41,578 nucleotides of DNA from a bacterium (lineage in GTDB: Bacteria > Planctomycetota > SKW154 > DAOVDS01): the NCBI GenBank assembly GCA_030669415.1, contig DAOVDS010000003.1, positions 1 through 41,578 of the forward strand. Reading direction: 5' to 3'. Below are positions 8,845 through 17,647 of the stretch, in pieces (position 1 is the stretch's first letter; each line of letters begins with the position of its first letter). The notes under the pieces were generated by a model. It had not been told where the DNA came from. It saw nothing but the letters and a program-made list of their open reading frames with translations, and ran no database searches. Both the position numbers and the translations under genes were made by a program.

Positions 8845-9882
8845 ATGGTTGAAGGCAATTTCAAAGACCTCTTGATTCGCCACGTCGAGAAATTCGCCCT
8901 TGGTGTTGTGCTGCTCATAATAATCATCTATCTGATATCCCTTGCCGTCGGCACCACCGAGGCTCGGAAACTCAAGGGCAAGGCTAACAGTGCCCTTGAG
9001 CGAATCAGGGACAACATGGAGAACCCCGCCCTGCCCGAGGATGTGAATGTAAGCTACGCTCACGATGTCCAGACCCCCTATAAGGAGGTGCCCGAGCCGG
9101 GCAGGGAGCCCAGATGGTTTCCGTTCAAGCGGCCCTACATTATTCGCAAGGCGAAGTTCGAGGACCCTACCCAATCTGTGCATCGCCCCCCCACGCTCTC
9201 GGCCACTGCTGACATCGGGCAGGTCAAGCTCTCATGGAAAGAGGCGCAGGACAACAGGAACATCGATGTCCTTGGCTACACTCTCCGGCGAAGAGAGGGC
9301 GAGGGCAACTGGCTCAAGCTCAAGAGCTTCGATGTCGAGGCGCGCGATTACGTCGACAAGACTGTCAGGCCCATCACCAAGTATGCCTACAGGATTACCT
9401 CGCACGCGAAGGAGAAGGACCCGAGGGTGCCTCTCAAGAACTCCGATGAGCCAAGCAAGACGGCCCTGGTGGAGACCCCGTTCAACATGGAGTTCGACAC
9501 CGAGCACATGATGCCCCACGAGAACAAGGTAAGGATAAAAATAACATACCGCAAGTCGGGCACCGAGGAAGTCACGGAGTGGGTGTGGATTGAGAAGGGC
9601 AAGAACATCAAGGTGAAGGACATCGAGACAGACTGGAAGCTCAAGAGCTTCGGGGAGAGGAAGCTCGGCCCGGCGAAAGTGGTGAAGTATATTGTTATTG
9701 TCAACTCGAAAGGAAAAGAAATGACCATCCCGCCGACCGAGGGTACGCAGCCCGAGGGTGGCGAAAAACCTGAAGAGCCTGAGAAACCACCGGAAGAACC
9801 CGAGAAACCCGAAGACCCGGAAAAGAAAACGCCCGAAGAACCGGAAGACCCGGGTGGTGGCTGGCTCCCACCGGGGAAATGA
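8845..9882 (+). CDS. Membrane-anchored protein with fibronectin-III-like domain and Pro/Glu-rich tail
   Basis: N-terminal TM helix; LSATADIGQVKLSWKEAQDNRNIDVLGYTLRRREGEGNW FN3-like pattern; EEPEKPPEEPEKPEDPEKK tail. Confidence 0.6.
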   Translation: MVEGNFKDLLIRHVEKFALGVVLLIIIIYLISLAVGTTEARKLKGKANSALERIRDNMENPALPEDVNVSYAHDVQTPYKEVPEPGREPRWFPFKRPYIIRKAKFEDPTQSVHRPPTLSATADIGQVKLSWKEAQDNRNIDVLGYTLRRREGEGNWLKLKSFDVEARDYVDKTVRPITKYAYRITSHAKEKDPRVPLKNSDEPSKTALVETPFNMEFDTEHMMPHENKVRIKITYRKSGTEEVTEWVWIEKGKNIKVKDIETDWKLKSFGERKLGPAKVVKYIVIVNSKGKEMTIPPTEGTQPEGGEKPEEPEKPPEEPEKPEDPEKKTPEEPEDPGGGWLPPGK

Positions 9883-10061
9883 ACAGGCGCGAGGCTCGAA
9901 GACCGGGCGCTCCTGCTGTGTCCCCTGACGAAAAACTACTGTTGAAAATTACCCGCTTTTTGGCCGGAGTTGTGACAATTCCGTGACAAGTTCATCCTAT
10001 GGTGCTTGTTGCAGGAAACAGAGATGTCTCGACGCAAGCGTCTTCGATAAAGGAGCGACAC

Positions 10062-12695
10062 ATGAGAACTGCCTCACGGTACTTCGTGCTTATCCTGCTG
10101 TTCGGGGTCCTGGGCGGCCTGACAGTCGGCTGCGGGTCCGCACAGGTGCGGGAGCGCTCGGCGGTCGCGCCCACGCAGGCTGCGCCGCTTGCTGCCGGCC
10201 CGACCGATGGTAATGGGCCGCAGAACGGCGAGGAGGCCCCTGCTCCGGAGGGGGGAGCCACGAGAGAGCTTTCCGTCCCGGAGGAGACGGCGAGAATCAT
10301 GGAGGTCATGGGCGTTGAAGAAGGCGCCAAGAAGGAAACGGCCGAGAGGTTCTATCGCTCCGGGCTCAACCTGTACCGGCAGCTTCGGTACGAGGAGGCT
10401 GCACACGACCTGCGGATTGCGGCGCTGCTGGACCGCGAGCACGAGAAAGCCAGGAAACTCCTCTATGAAGTTCTCTGGATACTTGGCGAGCGCAGGGGCG
10501 AGATACACGATGTCGCACGCCAGCTTGTAAATGAACGACTTGTCAGTATCCAGCAGGCCCAGGCCGAGATGGAGCGCGTGTACGTGGAAGCGCGCAGGCT
10601 CTTCGATGACAAGCAGTTCGACGAAGCCATAGACAGGTTCGAGCGGGTCCTCGAGATTATCCGATGGTTCCCCTACTTCATCGACAAGAAGGGCTACGAG
10701 GATGCCGCGAAGTTCTGGATAGGGCTCGCCCGTATCGAGGCGGAGGCGAAGGATGCGTTCACCAGGGCCAAGCTGCACACAATCGCGGTAGAGCAAAAGG
10801 AGTTCGCTCAGGCCCAGGATTACCGGTACGTCCGCGCGAAGATAACGACGCTTGTCGGGAAGGCGAAGGAGGCGCTGAGGCTCGAGAAATACGCCCGCGC
10901 GGAGGACCTGCTGGCCAAGGTGCTCCGTCTCGACCCGCACAACGATGAGGCGATAAAGCTCAAGCAACACGCCACCAAGTACCGCCACCTCAAGAAGGCG
11001 CTCCGGAACGTGCAGGACAAGGTGGAGGCGCTCAAGAGAGCGTTCGAGAACGTGGACAGGGTCTCAATCCCCTACGCGGACCTGCTGCGGTTCCCCAACG
11101 CGGAAGAGTGGGAGATTATCTCCCAGCGCGAGCTGCCCCTGATGAAGCTGCTTAGGCGGGAAGAAAGCCCCGCCGTGCGCCGGATAAAGAGCAAGCTGGA
11201 AAACCAGAAAGTGACAATCAACTTCTCCGAGACGCCGTTCGAGGAGGCGATAAACTTCCTGCGTGATATTACGGGGCTCAACTTCGTCATCTCTAACAGC
11301 GCCATGGATGTCGTGGCCGATGCGGCGGTTTCACTGCGGCTGCGCGAGATACGCCTCAAGAACGCGCTCGCCCTTATCCTCGCGGCAGATGAGTCGCTGC
11401 AGTGGACCATCAAGCACGATGTCATCTACATCTCAACGGAAGAGGATGAGCCGCCCGAACTGTTCCTCGAGTTCTACAACGTCTCGGAGCTTGTCCAGAA
11501 CGTGCCCGATTTCCCCGCCCCTCAGATCGCGCTGCGCGACCAGGGCAACCCGTGGGAAGGGGGCGGCGGCGGCGGCGGTGGCGGCGGCGGTATCATCGAC
11601 CTCGGTGACTCCGACGACGATACGGGCGGAGGCGTGGGCTTCGACTGGGAGAAGCTCCAGGAGCTTATCGAGCGGATACTCGGCGACATGGAGGACGAGG
11701 GCGAGATACGCTACACCGGCGGGCTGCTTATTGTCCGCAAGCCACTCGAGGCCCACAAGAAGATTCAGAAGCTCCTCTCAACACTGCGAAAGACCGTCGG
11801 TATTATGGTCACTATCGAGGCGAGGTTCGTGGATGTCCAGGACAACTTCCTCGAGTCGCTCGGCATTGACTGGCGCGACCTGCCGCCGACAATAAACGAG
11901 ACCACAGGCCCGGGTGGCGGGAACGTCTCCGCCGGTTACCACTACATCAACGCCCAGGGACAAAACGAACTGCGCGGGCGTATCGCCAACACGCTGAGCC
12001 TGCCGCTCGCCGCCGGATTCCCCTTCAACATGAGTGAAGTAGGCGGCATGGCCGTCCAGTTCAACCTGACACAGGAGTACCAGGTGCAGGCGATCCTCGA
12101 CGCAGTCACCAAGAACTTCAAGGTGAGAGAGCTCTCCGCGCCGAGAATCACCGTCTTCAACACCCAGCGCTCGCATCTAATGGCAATCTACCAGGAGTCC
12201 TATCTGGCCGATATAGAAATAAACACCGTCGGTATCCCGACGCTGCAGCCGGTAATAGGCATCCTCAACCACGGCTCCATCCTCGAAGCCAAGCCCGTCG
12301 TTACCTACGACAAGAAGTACGTGCTCGTCGAGGTCAAGCCGACCATGGCCGTGGACCTCACGGGCCTCACCCAGGACCGTACCGGCAGAACTGTCATATT
12401 GCAGCAGGGCCTCACTGCCGTGAACATCGAGCTGCCCACACTCTCGCTGACCAGGATTCGCACCACTGTGATTGTCCCGGACGGCGGAACAGTTATACTC
12501 GGCGGGCTCAAGAACCTGGTTCACCACGAGCTCGATACCACCGTCCCGCTCCTGGGTCAGATACCCCTTATCAAGAACCTCTTCCGCAAGAAAGGTAACA
12601 TGAAGCTGCGCCGGAACCTCGTGATCCTCCTCAAGGCGGATATAACCATCCTGCGGGAGAAGGAAGAGCAGTTGTTTGGTTCCAGCAACTGGTAA
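10062..12695 (+). CDS. Secretin lipoprotein (PilQ/GspD family) with N-terminal TPR region
   Basis: Lipobox LTVGC; STN-like domain TINFSETPFEEAINFLRDITGLNFVIS; secretin C-terminus VPDGGTVILGGL...VPLLGQIPLIKNLFR. Confidence 0.88.
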   Translation: MRTASRYFVLILLFGVLGGLTVGCGSAQVRERSAVAPTQAAPLAAGPTDGNGPQNGEEAPAPEGGATRELSVPEETARIMEVMGVEEGAKKETAERFYRSGLNLYRQLRYEEAAHDLRIAALLDREHEKARKLLYEVLWILGERRGEIHDVARQLVNERLVSIQQAQAEMERVYVEARRLFDDKQFDEAIDRFERVLEIIRWFPYFIDKKGYEDAAKFWIGLARIEAEAKDAFTRAKLHTIAVEQKEFAQAQDYRYVRAKITTLVGKAKEALRLEKYARAEDLLAKVLRLDPHNDEAIKLKQHATKYRHLKKALRNVQDKVEALKRAFENVDRVSIPYADLLRFPNAEEWEIISQRELPLMKLLRREESPAVRRIKSKLENQKVTINFSETPFEEAINFLRDITGLNFVISNSAMDVVADAAVSLRLREIRLKNALALILAADESLQWTIKHDVIYISTEEDEPPELFLEFYNVSELVQNVPDFPAPQIALRDQGNPWEGGGGGGGGGGGIIDLGDSDDDTGGGVGFDWEKLQELIERILGDMEDEGEIRYTGGLLIVRKPLEAHKKIQKLLSTLRKTVGIMVTIEARFVDVQDNFLESLGIDWRDLPPTINETTGPGGGNVSAGYHYINAQGQNELRGRIANTLSLPLAAGFPFNMSEVGGMAVQFNLTQEYQVQAILDAVTKNFKVRELSAPRITVFNTQRSHLMAIYQESYLADIEINTVGIPTLQPVIGILNHGSILEAKPVVTYDKKYVLVEVKPTMAVDLTGLTQDRTGRTVILQQGLTAVNIELPTLSLTRIRTTVIVPDGGTVILGGLKNLVHHELDTTVPLLGQIPLIKNLFRKKGNMKLRRNLVILLKADITILREKEEQLFGSSNW

Positions 12696-12712
12696 AAGCT
12701 GCCAATAGAGTA

Positions 12713-12741
12713 TTGCGTTAACACAAAGTCCAGCGTATAAT
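12713..12741 (+). promoter_or_regulatory. Sigma70-like promoter overlapping a terminator hairpin
   Basis: TTGCGT-17 nt-TATAAT; the TATAAT forms most of the loop of the hairpin at 12728-12757. Confidence 0.5.
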
Positions 12742-12757
12742 GCGCTGGACTTTTTTT
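12728..12757 (+). terminator. Rho-independent terminator after the secretin gene
   Basis: gtccagcg-tataatg-cgctggac followed by ttttttt. Confidence 0.8.
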
Positions 12758-12771
12758 CAAAGGAGTAAGCT

Positions 12772-14220
12772 GTGAAGAAACTTGCGCTCCTGCTCGTGCT
12801 GGCCCTCTTGCTGCCCGTCTACCTATTGGCACAGGAGGAGCCTGAGCAAAAGCCCCAAGAGACGCTTGAGCAGAAGCTCCTGGGCCAGGTTGATTCATTC
12901 AAGAAGGCTGTCAGCAGGATTCGAGGCAAGGAGTTCCGCGGCGACTTCAAGGTCGGCATCAAGACGAAAGAAGAGCTGCGCAAACTCATCCTCGAAAAGA
13001 GCAAAGAGGATGAGATGCTCGGGGAGTTCGAAAAGACCCGCAAACTCCTTGTCAAGCTCGGCGCTGTCAAGCCCGAGTTCGACCTCAGAAAGACCCTCAC
13101 CGAGATGCTGACCGAGCAGATCGCAGGCTTCTACGACCCGGAAGCCAAGGCGCTCTATCTCATGGAGGAAACCGCCGCCGGTCCAACTACGGGAATGGTC
13201 CTTGCACACGAGATGTTCCACGCCCTTCAGGACCAGTACTTCCACATCAGGGCAATGCAGCAGGTGATTCTCAACAACGATGACCGCTACCTCGCCATTA
13301 TGGGCATTATCGAAGGTGAAGCTACCCTGGGAGGCTTCGAGTACGATTTCGAGAAAAAAGGCGTGTCCATAATTACACTGCCCATGCTTGACAACTTTGG
13401 CGCAATCGCCCGCGCGGGTTTCGAAATGGACCTAAGAATGAAGCCGGATTCCGCCATGGCCAGAGCTCCCAAGATTATCCGCGAAATGCTTATCTTCCAG
13501 TATTGCGAAGGCTCGTCCTTCGTGCAGAAATTCCTGCAGAAGCACAAGTCCTGGAAAGCGCTTGACAAGCTCTTCGAACGCCCGCCGCTCTCCACGGAAC
13601 AGATAATGCACCCCGACAAGTACCTCGGCGAGAAAGATTATCCCGTGCGCATTCATCTGCCCGAGCTTCACAAGAAGCTTAATGGCCAGTGGGAAGAGGT
13701 CACAACCAGCACAATGGGAGAGTTCCTGCTGAAAGTGCTTCTGTCCGAGTTTGTGGACGGCAAGACCGCCGCAGCCGCGGCCGCTGGGTGGGACGGCGAC
13801 TCCTACACCTTCATCGCGTCGAAGGAAAAAGGCGGGCCACAGATTATTGCCTGGCTTTCCGTCTGGGACTCCAAGGATGATGCTGAGGAATTTGTCAAAG
13901 CATACGCCGCGGCACTTGGCAAGCGCTACAAGAAAGAGCCGGAGCTTACTAACACCGGCTACTTCCTCAACATCAAGCAGGGAGAGGAGACGGCACTCAT
14001 CCATTTCGCCGGGACGCAGGTCCTCATAATCCAGGGCGCGCCGCGCTCACTGCTTCCGAAAATAACGGCCGAGATGCTCAAGGCACGCCAGGTGGTTATG
14101 AAGGAGGCTGACTTCGGCGACCTGTCCAGGAAGAAACTGGAGCTGCCCAAGATACCTGAGAAACCGGAACCGCCGCCGGAGAAAGAGCCGGAGAAGGAAC
14201 CCGCGAAGAGAGATTTCTAA
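12772..14220 (+). CDS. Secreted HExxH-containing putative zinc peptidase-like protein
   Basis: Signal peptide; VLAHEMFHALQDQYF (HExxH) and downstream IIEGEATLGGF; Pro/Glu-rich C-terminus. Confidence 0.6.
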   Translation: MKKLALLLVLALLLPVYLLAQEEPEQKPQETLEQKLLGQVDSFKKAVSRIRGKEFRGDFKVGIKTKEELRKLILEKSKEDEMLGEFEKTRKLLVKLGAVKPEFDLRKTLTEMLTEQIAGFYDPEAKALYLMEETAAGPTTGMVLAHEMFHALQDQYFHIRAMQQVILNNDDRYLAIMGIIEGEATLGGFEYDFEKKGVSIITLPMLDNFGAIARAGFEMDLRMKPDSAMARAPKIIREMLIFQYCEGSSFVQKFLQKHKSWKALDKLFERPPLSTEQIMHPDKYLGEKDYPVRIHLPELHKKLNGQWEEVTTSTMGEFLLKVLLSEFVDGKTAAAAAAGWDGDSYTFIASKEKGGPQIIAWLSVWDSKDDAEEFVKAYAAALGKRYKKEPELTNTGYFLNIKQGEETALIHFAGTQVLIIQGAPRSLLPKITAEMLKARQVVMKEADFGDLSRKKLELPKIPEKPEPPPEKEPEKEPAKRDF

Positions 14221-14336
14221 TATTCCAGAGCCGCGGGGTTGTCCCGAAGGGACTTTCATAAAAGTGGTGGCGCAGCCACTCCTGTAAAATGTGCCTACGG
14301 CACCGCCACCGCGGAAAATAAGCGTGGAAAAACACC

Positions 14337-16490
14337 ATGGCCGACGTTGCAGTCGCCTTCCTGTGGCATTATCACCAGCCGGACTACCGCCACCCGCGCA
14401 CGCGTGAGGCGCTGCTGCCGTGGACGCGGCTCCACGGGGTCAAGGACTACTACGCCATGGCGAAGATCGCCGCCGAATTCCCGGCAGTCAGGCAGAACTT
14501 CAACCTCGTTCCATCCATGCTTGACCAGCTTCTCGAAATCGCCGGCGGCACGGCGGACCTCTACCTGCGCTACTCACGCAAGCCTGCATCCGAGCTGAGC
14601 CCAGAGGAGCGCGCCTTCATAGTAGCAGAATTCTTCAGCACCAACTGGCGAACCATGATTGAGCCTTTTCCAAGGTTCGCCGAGCTGCTGGGTCTGAGCG
14701 GCAAGAAATCCGCGCAGTCCGCCCACGATGCGGCCCGGCGTTTCGGCAGGCAGGACCTGCTTGACCTGCAGGTCTGGTTCAACCTTGTCTGGTTCCATCC
14801 CTACAGCCGGGAGAAAGAGCGGCTCGTGGCCGGCCTGATAGAGAAGGAGAGAGGCTTCACCGAGGATGAGAAAAACAAGCTCCTCGACCTGCAGATAGAG
14901 CTTCTGGGCGAAGTGGTGCCACTTTACGGCGCCCTCGCGGACTCGGGTCAGGCGGAGCTTACCACATCTCCCTACTATCACCCGATTCTGCCGCTTCTGT
15001 GCGACATCGAGACAGCCCACCAGGCAATGCCCGGCGTCCCGCTGCCGCTTGAGTTCCCCAGAGCACCCGAAGATGCCCTCACCCAGATGCGAAAGGCAAT
15101 CCGCAGGCACGAAGAGCTCTTCGGCACCAGGCCCAGCGGTGTGTGGCCCTCCGAGGGCGGCGTGAGCACGCAGGTAATAGACATCCTCGCGCAGGCCGGA
15201 ATCGACTGGTGCGCCACAGACGAGGAGATACTGTCAGCCACGCTCTCGGGCTCCGGCAGGGTTCTCAGGCTCGATGGCCCCGGGCGCGCCGAGCTGCTCT
15301 ATCGCGGCTACCGCGCAGAGTCGAATGGCCACTCCGTCAAAGTGGTCTTCCGCGACCACTACCTCTCGGACCTGATTGGCTTCACCTATTACGCCTACGA
15401 CCCTTCTGAGGCCGCCGCCAACTTCGTCAACCACCTGCACCGCATCGCCGAGACGGCCGCGCGCAAAGGCTCCGGAACCTGGATTGTACCTGTGATTCTC
15501 GACGGCGAGAACGCATGGGAAGCCTACCCGTGCGGCGGGCTGGTATTCCTGCGCGAGCTTTTCGGCCTCCTGAGCGTCTCGAAGCGCGTGCGCACGACAA
15601 GAATCTCAGACTACCTCGAAGATGCCGACCTCAAGCCCCTAAGCGGCCTGTTCGCCGGCTCGTGGATTGGGCACAGCTTCCGGGTCTGGGTTGGCGAAGA
15701 GCTCAACAACAAGGCCTGGAACTGCCTCGGGCGCACGCGCAAAGCGCTCGTCAAGGCCCGCGACCGGCTCTCCGAGGAAGCCGCAGGGCAGGCGTGGGAG
15801 CAGATCCACATGGCCGAGGGCAGCGACTGGTTCTGGTGGCTCTCACAGCAGCACAGCAGCCCGCATGACGAGCAGTTCGACATCCTTTTTCGCACCCACC
15901 TCGCGGGCGTCTTCGAGGCAATTGGCGAAGAGATTCCGCCCTTTGTTGATGAGCCTATCCTGCGCGTCGCCGAAGCCGCCTATACCCAGCCGTACGCCCT
16001 GCTCGATGTGCGTATTGACGGGCGCAGGTCGGACTACTTTGAATGGCTCTGCGCCGGCCGCTACGACCCGGCGGGCGACCAGGGCGCCATGGCGCGGCCC
16101 GCAGGCTCGCTTGTGAAAGAAATCTACTTCGGCTTCGACCTGGATAATTTCTACCTGAGAATAGACCTGACCAGCGACGCGGCCGAACTCCCGGATGCAT
16201 CGCTGGCGGTCCGCTTCCTGGAGCCCGGGGAAGTGGAGCTTCGCGCAGAATCCCTGCGCAGTAAGACGCTCATGACGCAGGCGCGCACCGAGGTGGGCGA
16301 GATGGCGGCCAACAGGTTTGTCGAGCTGGCCATACCATTCCGGGCGCTCGGCATCCGGCAGGGGCAGCGCGCCAAGTTCCAGGTGGAGTTGTCGACACCC
16401 GGGGGCGCAGTCGAGAGACTCCCATTCTCCGGCCCGATTGTCTTCACTTCCCCCACCGACGAGTTCGACCAGGTGCAGTGGCAGGTTTGA
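14337..16490 (+). CDS. Glycoside hydrolase family 57 protein (alpha-amylase-like)
   Basis: AFLWHYHQPDY N-terminal motif, WPSEGGVSTQVIDILAQAGIDWCATDEE, ILDGENAWEAYP. Confidence 0.88.
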   Translation: MADVAVAFLWHYHQPDYRHPRTREALLPWTRLHGVKDYYAMAKIAAEFPAVRQNFNLVPSMLDQLLEIAGGTADLYLRYSRKPASELSPEERAFIVAEFFSTNWRTMIEPFPRFAELLGLSGKKSAQSAHDAARRFGRQDLLDLQVWFNLVWFHPYSREKERLVAGLIEKERGFTEDEKNKLLDLQIELLGEVVPLYGALADSGQAELTTSPYYHPILPLLCDIETAHQAMPGVPLPLEFPRAPEDALTQMRKAIRRHEELFGTRPSGVWPSEGGVSTQVIDILAQAGIDWCATDEEILSATLSGSGRVLRLDGPGRAELLYRGYRAESNGHSVKVVFRDHYLSDLIGFTYYAYDPSEAAANFVNHLHRIAETAARKGSGTWIVPVILDGENAWEAYPCGGLVFLRELFGLLSVSKRVRTTRISDYLEDADLKPLSGLFAGSWIGHSFRVWVGEELNNKAWNCLGRTRKALVKARDRLSEEAAGQAWEQIHMAEGSDWFWWLSQQHSSPHDEQFDILFRTHLAGVFEAIGEEIPPFVDEPILRVAEAAYTQPYALLDVRIDGRRSDYFEWLCAGRYDPAGDQGAMARPAGSLVKEIYFGFDLDNFYLRIDLTSDAAELPDASLAVRFLEPGEVELRAESLRSKTLMTQARTEVGEMAANRFVELAIPFRALGIRQGQRAKFQVELSTPGGAVERLPFSGPIVFTSPTDEFDQVQWQV

Positions 16491-16577
16491 GAAAAAATAG
16501 CAGACAGAAAACAGTGGACGCTATACTGGTTCCTGCTGTATGCTGCCTGCTGTCTATCGTCCACTCAGGAGCTTGAG

Positions 16578-17576
16578 ATGCCGGAGCTGCGCAAAGACCC
16601 CATTATCCGCAGGTGGGTCATTATTGCAAGAGAGCGGGCTAAGAGGCCCTCGGATTTCAGGCACAAGGGTACGCAGGAAGATGACGCCTTCTGCCCGTTC
16701 TGCGAGGGGAACGAGGACAAGACCCCGCCGGAGATACTTGCCTACCGCAGGGCCGGGACACAGCCCAACAAGCCGGGCTGGCGTGTCAGGGTCATAGCCA
16801 ACAAGTTCCCCGCGCTGCGAATCGAAGGTGACCTCACCAAGCGCGGGATAGGGATGTACGATGAGATGAACGGCATTGGCGCGCACGAGGTGTTTATCGA
16901 GACGCCCGTCCACCACCGCTCCTCCTCGGCCCTCGAGGCGAGCGAGCTCGAGGAAGTCATCTGGGCCTACCGCGACAGGATGGTTGACCTCAAGAAGGAC
17001 AGGCGCCTCATCTACGGGCTCATATTCAAGAACGTGGGGCGCGAGGCGGGGGCGTCGCTTACACACACCCACTCGCAGCTTATCGCCACTCCCTTTGTGC
17101 CCATCAGAATCTCGGAGGAAATCCGCGGCTCCAAAGATTATTACTCCTACCGCGGACGATGCATCTTCTGCGACATGGTCAGAGAAGAGCTTTCTTTCAA
17201 GGAGAGAATTGTAGCCGAGACTGCCGAGTTCCTCGCGTTTGGCCCGTTCGCATCGAGGTTTCCGTTCGAGACGTGGGTCGTGCCGAAGAAGCACTTCTCG
17301 CACTTCGAGAACTCGCCCAAGCAGGTCATAGAGGACTTCGCCCTGATTCTCAAAAAGACAATTACCAGGCTGGAGATTGCACTCGAACAGGCCCCGTACA
17401 ACTATCTCATCCATTCCTCGCCGTTCGACTGCGACTTCCTGAAAGAGTACCACTGGCATCTCGAGATAATACCGCGCCTCACGAAAATGGCTGGCTTCGA
17501 ATGGGGAACAGGCTGCTACATAAACCCCATTTCGCCCGAAGATGCATCCAAGTATCTGCGTGAGATAGAATGTTAG
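16578..17576 (+). CDS. galT: Galactose-1-phosphate uridylyltransferase
   Basis: ELRKDPIIRRWVIIARERAKRPSDF, THTHSQLIATP, YHWHLEIIPRL (HIT-type site). Confidence 0.92.
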   Translation: MPELRKDPIIRRWVIIARERAKRPSDFRHKGTQEDDAFCPFCEGNEDKTPPEILAYRRAGTQPNKPGWRVRVIANKFPALRIEGDLTKRGIGMYDEMNGIGAHEVFIETPVHHRSSSALEASELEEVIWAYRDRMVDLKKDRRLIYGLIFKNVGREAGASLTHTHSQLIATPFVPIRISEEIRGSKDYYSYRGRCIFCDMVREELSFKERIVAETAEFLAFGPFASRFPFETWVVPKKHFSHFENSPKQVIEDFALILKKTITRLEIALEQAPYNYLIHSSPFDCDFLKEYHWHLEIIPRLTKMAGFEWGTGCYINPISPEDASKYLREIEC

Positions 17577-17647
17577 AAGCTCCGGGCCTGGGCCCCGAGA
17601 CGGACCAAGCCCCGGGTTTTACACCCGGGGAAAGAAAGGATAACGCG

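Noticed and set aside
10074-10988. 304-aa minus-strand ORF and similar overlapping ORFs
   Set aside because: Antisense shadows of well supported coding genes.
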